Source of the DNA: Hyphomicrobium sp.
GTDB lineage: Bacteria > Pseudomonadota > Alphaproteobacteria > Rhizobiales > Hyphomicrobiaceae
Reading direction: 5' to 3'
Assembly (NCBI GenBank): GCA_016793445.1
Contig: JAEUME010000005.1
Span: forward strand, 124,001 to 188,000
DNA length: 64,000 nt
Of this stretch, positions 31,600 through 40,701 are shown piece after piece; position 1 is the stretch's first letter; each line of letters begins with the position of its first letter. Below the pieces are notes generated by a model, which did no database searches, had not been told where the DNA came from, and was given only the letters and a program-made list of their open reading frames with translations. The translations under genes were made by a program, and so were the position numbers.

Positions 31600-32768
31600 A
31601 AAGGCTGTGTCTCCGTGAATTTCCATTCGGCGCGAACGTCCTCGTCGGCTTCGGCCGCAAAATAGCGCGCCTTCAGGGCGCGCAAGGTGCTGGCGGGCGC
31701 AAGCCTTGCCAGCGCCCAGACCGCCATGGCACGCACCAGCGGTGAGCCATCTCTCAGCAAGGAAATGATGGCGGGGACGTGGCTCGCGTCGCGGGAGTTG
31801 CCTGCCGCGATGAGCGCGTTACGCACGATGCGGTCGCGGCCCGTCCGCTTGACGGGCGTACCGGCAAAGCGCTTGCGGAACGCCGCGTCGTCTATGGCAA
31901 GAAGCTCGGCGAGCGGAGGATTATCCGTCTCGGCGCGCGCGGCGTACTTGGCTTCTCGCGAAGCTTCGGCGAACTTGTTCCACGGGCACACCGCCAGACA
32001 ATCGTCGCAGCCAAACACGCGATTTGCCATGGCCGCGCGGAACGCGCGCGGGATGTGCCCCTTGTGCTCGATCGACAGATACGCCAGGCAGCGGCGCGCG
32101 TCGAGCTGATAAGGTGCGGGAAACGCCTGGGTCGGGCAGGCGTCGAGGCAACGCTGGCAGGAGCCGCAGTGATTGATCTCTGGCGGATCGCACGGCAATT
32201 CGATTGTTGTGAGAATGGCGCCCAGGAACAACCAGGACCCATGCGCGCGTGACACGAGGTTCGTATGCTTGCCCTGCCAGCCAAGGCCTGCGGCCGCGGC
32301 GAGCGGCTTTTCCATCAGGGGTGCGGTGTCGACAAAGATTTTTACATCGCATTGTCCGATCCGCGCAATCTCACCCGCCAGCGATCTGATCTTGGCCTTG
32401 AGCACGTCGTGATAGTCCTTGCCCTTGGCATAGACCGAGACGATTGCGTCGGAGGGCTTTTGCAGCGCTTGGAGTGGATCCTCAAGTGGCGCATAGCTTT
32501 GTCCGATCATGATGACGGAGCGGGCCTGGGGCCATAGAGTCGTTGGCGTCGCCCGGCGCTCGGCGGTGTCGGCCATCCAGTGCATGTCACCGTGGCGGCC
32601 TTCATGGAGGAAATGCATGAGCCGCGGCACGGCGTTCGCGATGGCGCTGGGCTTGGTGATCCCCACGGCATCGAGACCAAGCCGGGCAGCGTGGTCCAGT
32701 ATGAGGGCCCTGAGTTTATGCGGATCGGGCGCAGTCATATCGGGAACAGTCATATCGGAGGCCATCAT
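31596..32768 (-). CDS. queG: Epoxyqueuosine reductase
   Basis: Reduces epoxyqueuosine to queuosine in tRNA anticodons, using cobalamin and two [4Fe-4S] clusters. The 390-residue product has two cluster motifs, CGSCQRCLDACPTQAF and CDDCLAVCPWNKF (about residues 202-217 and 254-266), the upstream VDTAPLMEKPLAAAAGLGWQ typical of QueG, and C-terminal HEAT-like repeats (SPLVRAMAVWALARLAP). Several Met codons lie near the start (32768, 32753, 32738); the longest is listed and the true one is not certain. It is coupled with the downstream SDR gene. Confidence 0.96.
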   Translation of the reverse strand: MMASDMTVPDMTAPDPHKLRALILDHAARLGLDAVGITKPSAIANAVPRLMHFLHEGRHGDMHWMADTAERRATPTTLWPQARSVIMIGQSYAPLEDPLQALQKPSDAIVSVYAKGKDYHDVLKAKIRSLAGEIARIGQCDVKIFVDTAPLMEKPLAAAAGLGWQGKHTNLVSRAHGSWLFLGAILTTIELPCDPPEINHCGSCQRCLDACPTQAFPAPYQLDARRCLAYLSIEHKGHIPRAFRAAMANRVFGCDDCLAVCPWNKFAEASREAKYAARAETDNPPLAELLAIDDAAFRKRFAGTPVKRTGRDRIVRNALIAAGNSRDASHVPAIISLLRDGSPLVRAMAVWALARLAPASTLRALKARYFAAEADEDVRAEWKFTETQPL

Positions 32769-32799
32769 GGAGCAATTTCGCCCAATACAGCGGCGTCCT

Positions 32800-33504
32800 T
32801 CAGAAGTCGAGATCCGCGTAGCCTGCCGGAGGCGCGACTCCAGGCACGCGGTCCGCCAGCAACGGACGGAACGCGGGGCGCGATTTCATCCGCGCATACC
32901 AAAGCTTGGCTCCCGGATACTCGGGCCACGGCACCTCGCCTAGAAAGTCGATCACCGACAAATGGGCGGCGGCGCTCAGATCTGCAAAGCTCATCTGATC
33001 GCCTGCCAGCCAGCGCCGGGATTCGCTCAAATAGCTGACGTAAGAAAGGTGATAACGCAAGTTAACGCGTGCCGCCCGCAGAATATCGGCGTCGGGCGCT
33101 TGAGGGTTGGTAGGGTGCATGCGCTGATAAACCTTCTCAATCAGCAATTCACGCGTCACCTCTCGATTGAGTTTGCCGTTGAACCAGTCCGCAAGGCGGC
33201 GGATCTCGGCGCGCTCCTCCTCATTTCCGGGGAACAGCAATCCCGGACGGCGGCCAGGCTGTAGCGCGGGAGGCGGACGATCGGCGAGATACTCGGAGAT
33301 CGCATAAGCGCCGCATAGCGTCAGCCCGTTCGACAGCTCAAGGACGGGCAACTCGCCCGCCGGGTTCTTGGCGAGAAACGCCGGCCGGTATTGCCAGGGC
33401 TGCTCTTCGATCAGTTCCGCATCCAGGCCCAGTTCGCCGAGCGCCAGACGAATGGCGCGCGACTTTGGGCAAAGGCGGTACTGCGTGAGGCGGTAGGTCG
33501 TCAA
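32800..33504 (-). CDS. Glutathione S-transferase family protein
   Basis: A 234-residue soluble protein with an N-terminal thioredoxin-like domain (YRLTQYRLCPKSRAIRLALG; NPAGELPVLELSNGLTLCGA carries the cis-Pro region) and a C-terminal all-helical domain ending with AGDQMSFADLSAAAHLSV, the N-capping Asp motif of GSTs. The start is taken as TTG at 33504, with GGGAG 8 nt upstream; an upstream start would include non-homologous sequence. CPxS at the active-site position hints at a Cys-type GST. Substrate unknown. Confidence 0.9.
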   Translation of the reverse strand: MTTYRLTQYRLCPKSRAIRLALGELGLDAELIEEQPWQYRPAFLAKNPAGELPVLELSNGLTLCGAYAISEYLADRPPPALQPGRRPGLLFPGNEEERAEIRRLADWFNGKLNREVTRELLIEKVYQRMHPTNPQAPDADILRAARVNLRYHLSYVSYLSESRRWLAGDQMSFADLSAAAHLSVIDFLGEVPWPEYPGAKLWYARMKSRPAFRPLLADRVPGVAPPAGYADLDF

Positions 33505-33608
33505 AATGGCCGCTCCCGTGGATCGATGCCCAAATGCTATGCATCGATTCGCCCGCTTTGATGGTGGCCTGTGGGTCCCGCAAATGACCCATCGCGGACA
33601 AGGTGATA

Positions 33609-33760
33609 TTGTCATCCCGGCCGAGCGATAGCGAGCGCCGGAACCCAGAGGGCTTGGCGTGATGTTGCAGTGAGATGTATTGCGCTTCGCACTGATGCGC
33701 TAGGTCCCGGGTCTGCGCTCGGCCTGGACTTCGTCCAGCTACGCTTGCCCGGGATGACAA
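33609..33760. repeat. Palindromic intergenic element (GTCATCCCGG family), copy 2
   Basis: Ends TTGTCATCCCGG (33609-33620) and CCGGGATGACAA (33749-33760) are exact inverted repeats. Inside, GCGAGCGCCGGAACCC and GGGTCTGCGCTCGG are a second, imperfect inverted pair. It lies downstream of the DnaQ-like gene and upstream of the GST gene. The same ends bound the element at 3434-3546. Confidence 0.75.
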
Positions 33761-33768
33761 GGCGCGAT

Positions 33769-34437
33769 CTAACCTACAGGGGGCAGGGGCGTATCCCAGG
33801 ATCGCACACGTTTCAAGAACACGCCGCGCGCCTTCAGATCTTTCAGGACGACATACATCTGCGCGGTGCTCAGCGCGTCGTCGAACGCATTGTGGGCTTT
33901 GAGCGGCGGCAGGTTGAGATCCGCGAGGATTTCTGCAAAGCGCAGGTCGACCTTGGTCCCAGGCGGGGCTTTGGAATATTTGCGATCGTAATAAAGATCG
34001 CTCACGTCGATACGCGCATTCGGCAACGTGATGCCGAGAAGCTGTTGCACGTTCTTGTTCAGCATTTTGGCGTCGAAGTCGATCCAGTACCCCACGAGCG
34101 GGCGGCTTCCAATGAACTTCAACAGATCCGGCAGAACGGTCTCGATGCGGCGTTCCTGGGCGACGTCCGAGCGCAGGATTTGGTGGATCTTGATGGAGTC
34201 GGCCGCCATATGAGCCTTGGGCTTCACCGTGGCCTGGAAGGCCTCGCTCGTCAGAATGCGGTTGCCACGGATCTTTATGGCGGCGACGGAGACGATATCG
34301 TCGGTCTTGGTGTTGAGCCCGGTTGTCTCGCAATCGATCGACACGACCTCGTCTTCAGGAGAAGGGTCGAACAGGTAGGAATAAGCATTGTCTTTAAGGC
34401 GCATCCGGTCCAGGCGCCGTTTGAGGAAGCGATGCAT
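33769..34437 (-). CDS. DnaQ-like 3'-5' exonuclease
   Basis: A 222-residue DEDD-family exonuclease. Exo I is SIDCETTGLNTKT (Asp and Glu near residues 35-37), Exo II is GYWIDFDAKMLN, and Exo III is HNAFDDALSTAQM with the invariant His and Asp (DEDDh type). The size fits stand-alone epsilon-like nucleases. It begins 6 bp after the DUF294 gene in the same direction. A DUF294/CBS protein next to a DnaQ-like nuclease, downstream of acetate symporter genes, is an arrangement seen in several proteobacteria. The substrate is unknown. Confidence 0.92.
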   Translation of the reverse strand: MHRFLKRRLDRMRLKDNAYSYLFDPSPEDEVVSIDCETTGLNTKTDDIVSVAAIKIRGNRILTSEAFQATVKPKAHMAADSIKIHQILRSDVAQERRIETVLPDLLKFIGSRPLVGYWIDFDAKMLNKNVQQLLGITLPNARIDVSDLYYDRKYSKAPPGTKVDLRFAEILADLNLPPLKAHNAFDDALSTAQMYVVLKDLKARGVFLKRVRSWDTPLPPVG

Positions 34438-34443
34438 GGCGGT

Positions 34444-36267
34444 TCACAGCATTCCGAGATGATAGCGTGTGCGCAGGATCTCCTTGAAGCGTTTTACCAC
34501 CTTCAAGGCGTCCCGCAGCAAATCGCGCTCGGTTGCCGACAATTCTCCCAGACGGACGATCGCCTCCTCTTCATGGCGTCCGGTGCGCATGGCCTCGATC
34601 TGCGATTTCAGCCGGACTTCCATGAAATAGTTGAGCGCGCTGTGCATCTCGTCGGTCAGGTCCTGGCTCAAGGCGCCGAGTTGCGCGAGCTGATTGAGGC
34701 GCTCCGCCGTCGACGTTGCCGACACGCCTTTCTCGATCGCCATGACACGCACGCCGTGGACGAGCGGGAATGTGCCGGATTTCTTGATGTGGATGACATC
34801 GGAGCCGACGCCGACGGTGGCCATGATGGCGCTCAGCACGCCGGCGGAAGCGTCTTCGAACTGATCTATCGCCTTGGCAAAGCGCGCCAGATAGGCGCTT
34901 TCGCCTTGCATCATGTTGCTCATGGCCGCCTTGGCCTGATCCACGAGTTCCCCACGTCCAGTCACCGCGACCGCGTCGAAGAATACGCCCAGATACATGG
35001 CCGAGTATTCGTCGGGCGTCATGACCCAGCTTTTAATCTGGCGGATGAAGCCGTCGATGGTTTGTGACCAGACCGGGTTGCGCACCATGATGTTGCCGGG
35101 ACAGGGTGGAAAGCCGAACCTCTGGAGTGCCGACGTGAATTCGTCGCGGAAGCGGTCGAGATCGGTTTGAGGAACGGGGCTTGCGAGCAGAAGGCCATTG
35201 TCCTGGTCGGTGCGGACCGTTTGTTCGCCACGGCCTTCCGAGCCCATGACCATGAGGCAGCCAGCCTCCTTGATGGAGGGTGGGGCAATCAGATCGAAGA
35301 CCTTGGCGAACAACGCGCGATTGAGATCCGAGGTGATCTCGGCGATGACTTCGACCTGAACTTTCTGGCGGTGAAGACGCTCGACCTGATGCTGGATGTC
35401 GCGGGCGGGCAGCTCAAGATCCTCGATGGTGCGGGCCCGATCGATACGTCCGGGGATGAGCTGCGAGTTGCCTGCAACGAGCCCGAGGATGTCGACATCC
35501 TCAAGTGTGCCGATATAGGCACCTTGCGAGACAACGGCGAGACGGCGTACGCGATGGCGCGTCATCTTGATGAGCGCTTCGAAGATGAAGTCGTCTGCAT
35601 TGGTCGAGAAGATCTCGAAATGCGCGACGTCTCGCACCTTGGTGTCGAGTGGCATAGCGAGCAGAACGGCCGATCTGGCAAGGTTCGTGCCCGTGATGAT
35701 TCCGGTCCGCGTCCCGTCATTCACGAAAAGTGTATTGTTATGGCGCTCCTCCATCATCTGCGCGGCCTGGGTGATTGTCGCGCCGGCATCGATGAAGACG
35801 GCGTCATGCAACCTCGTTTCCTTCACGCGCGCCCGCAAGACGCGATTGACGCCGCCGGTATTGTCGTCGTGTTGCTCGGCGTAGTCGGTGAGCTTTCGCG
35901 AAAGCTCCGAGTAGAAGAAAGCCGCAAAGCCCGTGTTGCGCTTGATGAGTCGAACGATGATATCCTTTGGCAGCAGATAGCAGAGCGTTTCCTCTGCGGC
36001 GAGGAAGGTCGAACCGGCCGCGCCATGAACGAGAGCGCGGGCATCGAAGCTGTCCTTTGCGCGCAGGACGTGCTCGACTTCGTCGCCGTCGCGCTCCTCC
36101 ACCGATCCCTTGATGACGACATGCAGGAACGGAGAGGCTTCTCCGCGCGCAACGATGACTTCTCCCGGTCCCCAGTAGCCGATATCGATGGTTGATCTGA
36201 GTTCGTTGATCTCCGCGTGGGTCAGCCGGTCGAAGGGCGGGTTCTGGGCGTCAAAGGCTTGCGGCAT
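34444..36267 (-). CDS. cNMP-binding/CBS/DUF294 nucleotidyltransferase-like signalling protein
   Basis: A 607-residue soluble protein. A cyclic-nucleotide-binding-like domain (about 15-130), two CBS domains (about 150-285), a DUF294 nucleotidyltransferase-like domain with MGSEGRGEQTVRTDQDNGL (about 340-360) and a C-terminal helical region (about 470-600) follow in order. The GS-x9-D-x-D-x pattern is that of GlnD-type nucleotidyltransferases. Adenine nucleotides are the usual CBS ligands. The position just downstream of actP suggests control of acetate uptake or metabolism, as in other proteobacteria where these genes adjoin. Confidence 0.92.
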   Translation of the reverse strand: MPQAFDAQNPPFDRLTHAEINELRSTIDIGYWGPGEVIVARGEASPFLHVVIKGSVEERDGDEVEHVLRAKDSFDARALVHGAAGSTFLAAEETLCYLLPKDIIVRLIKRNTGFAAFFYSELSRKLTDYAEQHDDNTGGVNRVLRARVKETRLHDAVFIDAGATITQAAQMMEERHNNTLFVNDGTRTGIITGTNLARSAVLLAMPLDTKVRDVAHFEIFSTNADDFIFEALIKMTRHRVRRLAVVSQGAYIGTLEDVDILGLVAGNSQLIPGRIDRARTIEDLELPARDIQHQVERLHRQKVQVEVIAEITSDLNRALFAKVFDLIAPPSIKEAGCLMVMGSEGRGEQTVRTDQDNGLLLASPVPQTDLDRFRDEFTSALQRFGFPPCPGNIMVRNPVWSQTIDGFIRQIKSWVMTPDEYSAMYLGVFFDAVAVTGRGELVDQAKAAMSNMMQGESAYLARFAKAIDQFEDASAGVLSAIMATVGVGSDVIHIKKSGTFPLVHGVRVMAIEKGVSATSTAERLNQLAQLGALSQDLTDEMHSALNYFMEVRLKSQIEAMRTGRHEEEAIVRLGELSATERDLLRDALKVVKRFKEILRTRYHLGML

Positions 36268-36326
36268 GGTGTTAATCCGTTGCGCGCTTGCGGCGGTGAG
36301 CGCGTTTTGCTGCTCGGTGGATATGG

Positions 36327-36363
36327 CTGCGGCCGGCCTGCTTATAGGGCAGACCGGCCGCAG
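36327..36363. terminator. Intercistronic hairpin between actP and the DUF294 gene
   Basis: Arms CTGCGGCCGG (36327-36336) and CCGGCCGCAG (36354-36363) are exact complements, with an inner CTGC/GCAG pair. It lies 46 bp after the actP stop and 60 bp before the DUF294 start. There is no T-run on the minus strand, so it probably attenuates or stabilises the 3' end of actP mRNA and does not end transcription outright. Confidence 0.55.
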
Positions 36364-36409
36364 GTGCTTGTTTGTGCCTCAAGGCTGCTTCATGCCTCCT
36401 TGATCGCGG

Positions 36410-38158
36410 TCAGTGCGCAACCGCGCCCGTTGCGCCGATGCCCGTCTCGGAGCGTATGAACTGCGCCTCATAGCCGGCACGGTCCTTGGCAGCGCGCGCG
36501 CTGCGGTCCAGGAGCGAGACCAGCCAGATTCCACCAAACGCGATGCTCATCGAGAACAACGCCGGGTTGGAGATCTGGAACAGCGCCGATCCCTTGGGGT
36601 GGCCAAGCGCAGCCTCCCAGACGCCGGGGCTGAGCACCAGCATCACCGTGGCGGTGATAAGGCCCAGCAGTCCACCCACGAAAGCGCCAAGCGTGGTCGT
36701 TCCCTTCCATAGGGTACTCATGAGCAGCACCGGGAAGTTGCAGCTTGCCGCAACCGCGAACGCTAGGCCGACCATAAAGGCGACGTTGATCTTCTCAAAC
36801 AGAATGCCGAGACAAACGGCAATAACGCCGATGACCAGCGCCGACAATTTGGAGATCCGAACCTCGGTCTCTTCGGATGCTTTGCCCTTGGCGATGACGG
36901 ACGCATACAAGTCGTGGCTGACCGCAGAGGCGCCTGAGAGCGTCAGGCCCGACACGACCGCCAGGATGGTGGCGAAAGCCACGGCCGAAATGAAGCCGTA
37001 GAACAGATCGCCGCCCACCGCTTTCGACAAGTGCACGGCCGACATGTTGTTGCCGCCAAGCATGTCCGCAGGCAGATAGCTTCCGTTGGCCGCCGCCGTG
37101 ACGCCCGGCTTGAAGAACTCGGGGTTCTGCAGCAGGAACGTGATGGCGCCGAAACCAATGACGAAAGTCAGGATGTAGAAGTATCCGATGAACCCTGTTG
37201 CGTAGAGCACCGATTTGCGCGCCGCCTTGGCGTCGGCAACAGTGAAGAAGCGCATCAGGATGTGCGGCAAGCCGGCGGTTCCGAACATCAGCGCCAGACC
37301 GAGCGAGATCGCCGAGATCGGGTCGGTCACAAATGTGCCTGGTCCCATGATCGCTGAGGGATTTGCACCTGCCTTGCCATCTGCAACGGTCTTTGGATGC
37401 AACTCGACGGCCTTCTGGAACATCGCCTCGGGCGAGAAGCCGAAATGGGCGAGAACCATGATGGCCATGAACGTCGCGCCGCCCAGCAGAAGACAGGCCT
37501 TGATGATCTGCACCCATGTGGTGGCCACCATGCCGCCGAAGGCGACGTAGATGATCATCAAGGCGCCGACGATTACGACCGCGTGCCAATATTCCAGGCC
37601 GAACAGGAGCTGGATCAGCTGACCGGCGCCAACCATCTGCGCGATCAGATAAAGCGAGACGACGACCAGCGTGCCGAGCGCCGACAGCAAGCGGATCGGA
37701 GTCGGGTCGAGACGGAAGGCTGCAACGTCGGCGAAGGTGAACTTGCCGAGATTGCGCAGCCGTTCGGCGATCAGGAACAGGATGATAGGCCAACCGACCA
37801 GAAACCCCACCGAGTAGATCAGCCCGTCATAGCCGTTGGCGAAGACGAGACCTGAAATTCCAAGGAACGAGGCCGCCGACATGTAGTCGCCCGCGATGGC
37901 CAAACCGTTCTGGAAACCGGTAATTCCGCCACCGGCGGCGTAGAAGTCGGCCGCCGACTTGGTGCGGCTGGCGGCCCATTTGGTAATGCCGAGCGTCGCC
38001 AGGACGAAGATGAGGAACATCACGATGGCCGACATGTTGACGTCGGCCTTGCCTTCCACCTGAGCGGTATCGGCGAGCGCGGCCGTGGTTGTGAGCACGG
38101 CTGGGAGAGCGGCCGCCAGGAAGGCAGTCCGGGCATGCCTGAAGGTTGTGTGGATCAT
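36410..38158 (-). CDS. actP: Cation/acetate symporter
   Basis: A 582-residue inner-membrane symporter of the sodium:solute symporter family that imports acetate and other short-chain monocarboxylates. An N-terminal signal-like helix is followed by about 13 membrane helices. Motifs include [33 protein letters not shown] and [15 protein letters not shown]. The start overlaps the stop of the DUF485 gene by 4 bp. The yjcH-actP pair is the normal arrangement. A signalling protein and a nuclease follow downstream. Confidence 0.96.
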   Translation of the reverse strand: MIHTTFRHARTAFLAAALPAVLTTTAALADTAQVEGKADVNMSAIVMFLIFVLATLGITKWAASRTKSAADFYAAGGGITGFQNGLAIAGDYMSAASFLGISGLVFANGYDGLIYSVGFLVGWPIILFLIAERLRNLGKFTFADVAAFRLDPTPIRLLSALGTLVVVSLYLIAQMVGAGQLIQLLFGLEYWHAVVIVGALMIIYVAFGGMVATTWVQIIKACLLLGGATFMAIMVLAHFGFSPEAMFQKAVELHPKTVADGKAGANPSAIMGPGTFVTDPISAISLGLALMFGTAGLPHILMRFFTVADAKAARKSVLYATGFIGYFYILTFVIGFGAITFLLQNPEFFKPGVTAAANGSYLPADMLGGNNMSAVHLSKAVGGDLFYGFISAVAFATILAVVSGLTLSGASAVSHDLYASVIAKGKASEETEVRISKLSALVIGVIAVCLGILFEKINVAFMVGLAFAVAASCNFPVLLMSTLWKGTTTLGAFVGGLLGLITATVMLVLSPGVWEAALGHPKGSALFQISNPALFSMSIAFGGIWLVSLLDRSARAAKDRAGYEAQFIRSETGIGATGAVAH

Positions 38159-38472
38159 TGCTTCGCCCTCTCCACGATTCTGTGGGTGAGGTCGTCAAAC
38201 ACGCTGTTGGCGCGCCAGACGTAGATGGCGGTGAGTGCGAAGGCAGAGAGGATGACGCCGAGGCCAATCGGAATACCGATAGTTGTCGCGCCGCCCGACA
38301 GCGACCGCGCCAGAAGATCCTTGTCGTAGGCGATCATGAGGATGAAGCCGAAATAAATCACGAGCATGATGACTGAAAGTATCCACCCCAGGGACGACCG
38401 GCGCTCGACGAGTTCCTTGAACTGTGGGTCAGTTCTGACCCTATCTAAGACAACATCATTTGTTGGTTGCAT
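38155..38472 (-). CDS. DUF485 (YjcH-like) membrane protein
   Basis: A 105-residue inner-membrane protein with two helices ([20 protein letters not shown] and [20 protein letters not shown]) and the N-terminal [16 protein letters not shown] motif of YjcH/DUF485. GGGGAGGAG precedes the ATG. It is coupled to actP by an ATGA overlap. It is thought to accompany the symporter; no separate function is established from this sequence. Confidence 0.94.
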   Translation of the reverse strand: MQPTNDVVLDRVRTDPQFKELVERRSSLGWILSVIMLVIYFGFILMIAYDKDLLARSLSGGATTIGIPIGLGVILSAFALTAIYVWRANSVFDDLTHRIVERAKQ

Positions 38473-38793
38473 TCCAATTCTCCTCCCCTTTGAGCCTTGT
38501 CGTCGCTTGCCCTGTGGTATTGCCGTTGTGCTCGCGATAGCAGCGGGTAGACCGCCACCCCATTGGAATTATTAGTTTGTTCAGAATGGAATCTTAGCTG
38601 ACAAGTGGCTGCTTCGCCAGTTTTCCCTTGCTCGGACTTTGGGCTCAAAGCCCCGAAAGTGTTAAGGCTCGGGTTTGGTATCGGCACGCCGGCCGGGTTG
38701 GGCCTTGGCGGGCGGATTGTAAACGATGGAGGTGGGCTGGCGCAGGAGGATACGCGAGCCCGCGTGTTGCAAGGCAAGGGCTTTTGACGCCGG
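38473..38793. other. Promoter region of the actP operon; no gene seen
   Basis: The 320 bp between the DUF485 start and the MarR stop hold no convincing gene on either strand. The DUF485 ribosome binding site (GGGGAGGAG, minus) is at its left end. A 60-codon plus-strand frame at 38605-38787 is rich in Gly and Leu, and lacks a ribosome binding site. I could not assign promoter boxes. Confidence 0.5.
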
Positions 38794-39270
38794 TTAGTCC
38801 TTTCGTAGCGCTCTGGGCGCGGGCCGGCGCCGCGCCTCGTCATACGGGGAATCGAATTGGCCCAGAAGCTGCTCAAGGACCGGCCGTATCCCTTTCAATT
38901 CCTGAAGGTGAGCGGCGGCCAGGCCGTTCATCGTACGCTCCGCCTTGGCTGACAGCTTCACCGTCACACGTCGCGCGTCGCTCTTGTCCCTTCGACGGGC
39001 AACAAAGCCGTTTCTTTGAAGCCGGTCGACAAGCTCGACGGCAGTGTGATGGCGGACCATGAGCCGTTCCGCGATGTCGCCGATTGCGAGAGTGTCCCGC
39101 TCCCTTGCGCCTTTGATGGCCAGAAGTGCCTGATACTGCTGGGGAGTTAGCCCTGCGGCGGCGGCAGCCTGCTCACTGAAAGCCAAAAAGCGCCGCAAGG
39201 CATAGCGAAAATCGGCCAAGGCTTCATAGCTCTGTTTGGCAAGATCGCACGGTCGGCCTGGATTTGTCAT
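38794..39270 (-). CDS. MarR family transcriptional regulator
   Basis: A 158-residue winged-helix regulator. The helical dimer segment (EALADFRYALRRFLAFSEQA) is followed by TPQQYQALLAIKG, the recognition helix in MVRHHTAVELVDRLQRNG and the wing R-R-x-D-K-S-D-A-R-R. All are typical MarR features. It is divergent from the PLP enzyme gene, with a 68-bp gap that contains a perfect palindrome, so it likely represses itself and that gene. Ligand unknown. Confidence 0.93.
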   Translation of the reverse strand: MTNPGRPCDLAKQSYEALADFRYALRRFLAFSEQAAAAAGLTPQQYQALLAIKGARERDTLAIGDIAERLMVRHHTAVELVDRLQRNGFVARRRDKSDARRVTVKLSAKAERTMNGLAAAHLQELKGIRPVLEQLLGQFDSPYDEARRRPAPRALRKD

Positions 39271-39287
39271 GACGGTCTCTTGATTGC

Positions 39288-39300
39288 ATCGTAATACGAT
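39288..39300. promoter_or_regulatory. Palindromic operator candidate for the MarR regulator
   Basis: ATCGT-AAT-ACGAT is a perfect 5-bp inverted repeat in the 68-bp divergent gap between the MarR gene and the PLP enzyme gene. Its place suits an autoregulatory MarR operator. Inference only. Confidence 0.5.
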
Positions 39301-39338
39301 ATAAAGTCGTTATCACGTGTGAGAGGGAATAGACCAGC

Positions 39339-40526
39339 ATGTCGAAGAAGAACGATCCCCGAACTGTGGCGGCGAATAAAGGAATTGCGGCGGACACGGC
39401 CTTTGGCGCTGTTACGCCTCCCATTTACCTCTCCACAACCTATTCCTTTGAAGGGTTCGAACGCGCCCGCGCGCATGACTATTCGCGCACGTCCAATCCG
39501 ACACGCTCGCTGCTTGCCGACACTCTCGCTGAACTTGAAGGCGGGGAAGCTGCTGTGGTCGTTTCGTCGGGCATGGCCGCCGTCGACCTTGTATTCAGCG
39601 GGCTGAGATCCGCAGACCTGCTGATAGCACCTCACGACTGCTACGGGGGAACGCATCGACTTCTCTCGGCCCGCCGTGATCTGGGTCATTTCGATGTGAA
39701 GTTCGTGGACCAAGGCGATCCCAAGCAACTCGACGAAGCCTTTGCGGCCTCCCCGGCCATGGTGCTCATCGAGACGCCTAGCAATCCCCTGATGCGTGTC
39801 GTGGATATCCGGTCCATCACAGGGCGCGCCCGCAAGGCCGGGGCCAAGGTCGCGGTCGACAACACGTTTCTGTCGCCGGCGTTGCAGAGGCCGCTTCTTC
39901 TTGGCGCGCACTACGTCATTCATTCCACAACCAAGTATCTCAACGGCCATTCGGACGTGGTCGGCGGTGCGGTCATTTGTGCGGACAAGTCGGATGCCGA
40001 GCGCCTTGGTGCCTGGGCGAATGTCGTGGGCGTCACGGGATCGGCTTTCGATTCTTATATGACGCTTCGCGGGATAAGAACGCTCTTTCCTCGCGTGGCC
40101 CAGCAACAGGAGACTGCGCTGGCGATCGCGCGCTATCTGGAGGATTGCCCGGCGGTTGCGCGGGTGCATTACCCGGGCTTGCCATCGCACGCAGGCCATG
40201 CGATCGCCAAGGCGCAGCAATCTGGGTTTGGTGCGATGCTGAGCTTCGAGCTGTCCGGCGGTCTCAAGGCCGTGCGGCGGTTCGTGGAGTCGGTGCGGCT
40301 CTTTACGCTGGCTGAGTCGCTCGGCGGCATTGAAAGCCTCGTTGCACATCCGCCGACGATGACGCACGCGGGCATGGATCCCGCGGCCCGCCGTGCCGCG
40401 GGGATCACCGACGGCCTCTTGCGGCTGTCAATTGGCCTCGAAGCACCACATGATCTGATTGACGATTTGGCTCACGCGCTCAAGGCTGCGGGACCGGCCA
40501 CCTTGGCGCGAAAGGTGGCGCGGTGA
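39339..40526 (+). CDS. PLP-dependent trans-sulfuration enzyme (cystathionine gamma-synthase/beta-lyase family)
   Basis: A 395-residue Cys/Met-metabolism PLP enzyme. The lysine that binds PLP lies in HSTTKYLNGHSDVVGG (near residue 200). Other motifs are YSRTSNPTRSLLADTLAELE, SSGMAAVDLVFSG and the C-terminal ESLGGIESLVAHPPTMTHA. These do not separate cystathionine gamma-synthase from beta-lyase by eye, so no symbol is given. It acts in methionine or cysteine metabolism in the cytoplasm. Control by the adjacent divergent MarR regulator is likely but unusual for methionine genes. Confidence 0.93.
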   Translation: MSKKNDPRTVAANKGIAADTAFGAVTPPIYLSTTYSFEGFERARAHDYSRTSNPTRSLLADTLAELEGGEAAVVVSSGMAAVDLVFSGLRSADLLIAPHDCYGGTHRLLSARRDLGHFDVKFVDQGDPKQLDEAFAASPAMVLIETPSNPLMRVVDIRSITGRARKAGAKVAVDNTFLSPALQRPLLLGAHYVIHSTTKYLNGHSDVVGGAVICADKSDAERLGAWANVVGVTGSAFDSYMTLRGIRTLFPRVAQQQETALAIARYLEDCPAVARVHYPGLPSHAGHAIAKAQQSGFGAMLSFELSGGLKAVRRFVESVRLFTLAESLGGIESLVAHPPTMTHAGMDPAARRAAGITDGLLRLSIGLEAPHDLIDDLAHALKAAGPATLARKVAR

Positions 40527-40575
40527 AGCTTACCCGATTGGCTGTGGCAAGGATCGATTGTTGGAGCGAGAAGTG

Positions 40576-40701
40576 ATGAACGGGGATTTCGAGCGCACCC
40601 AAGACGGCTCGGCGCGCGATCTTGTCGTCGCGGCAGTCGTGCATGTGGTCATCTTAGGAGGTTTTTTCGCCGTCCATTTCGGGGTGGCGGCTTTATGGTG
40701 A
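40576..40701 (+). CDS. 41-residue single-pass membrane protein
   Basis: The product has a charged N-terminus (MNGDFERTQDGSARDL) and one membrane helix (VVAAVVHVVILGGFFAVHFG) with a short tail. GGAG lies 9 nt upstream of the ATG. It overlaps the end of the convergent DUF488 gene by 9 bp. It could be a small stand-alone membrane peptide. No family is recognised, and chance cannot be excluded. Confidence 0.5.
   Translation: MNGDFERTQDGSARDLVVAAVVHVVILGGFFAVHFGVAALW

Noticed and set aside
33670..35067. 465-codon plus-strand frame
   Set aside because: It is antisense to the DnaQ-like exonuclease and the DUF294 protein, whose motifs are intact.
38605..38787. 60-codon plus-strand frame upstream of the actP operon
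   Set aside because: No ribosome binding site, no recognisable motif and Gly/Leu-rich low complexity.
39267..40367. 366-codon minus-strand frame
   Set aside because: It is antisense to the PLP enzyme; the sense strand holds the complete enzyme.
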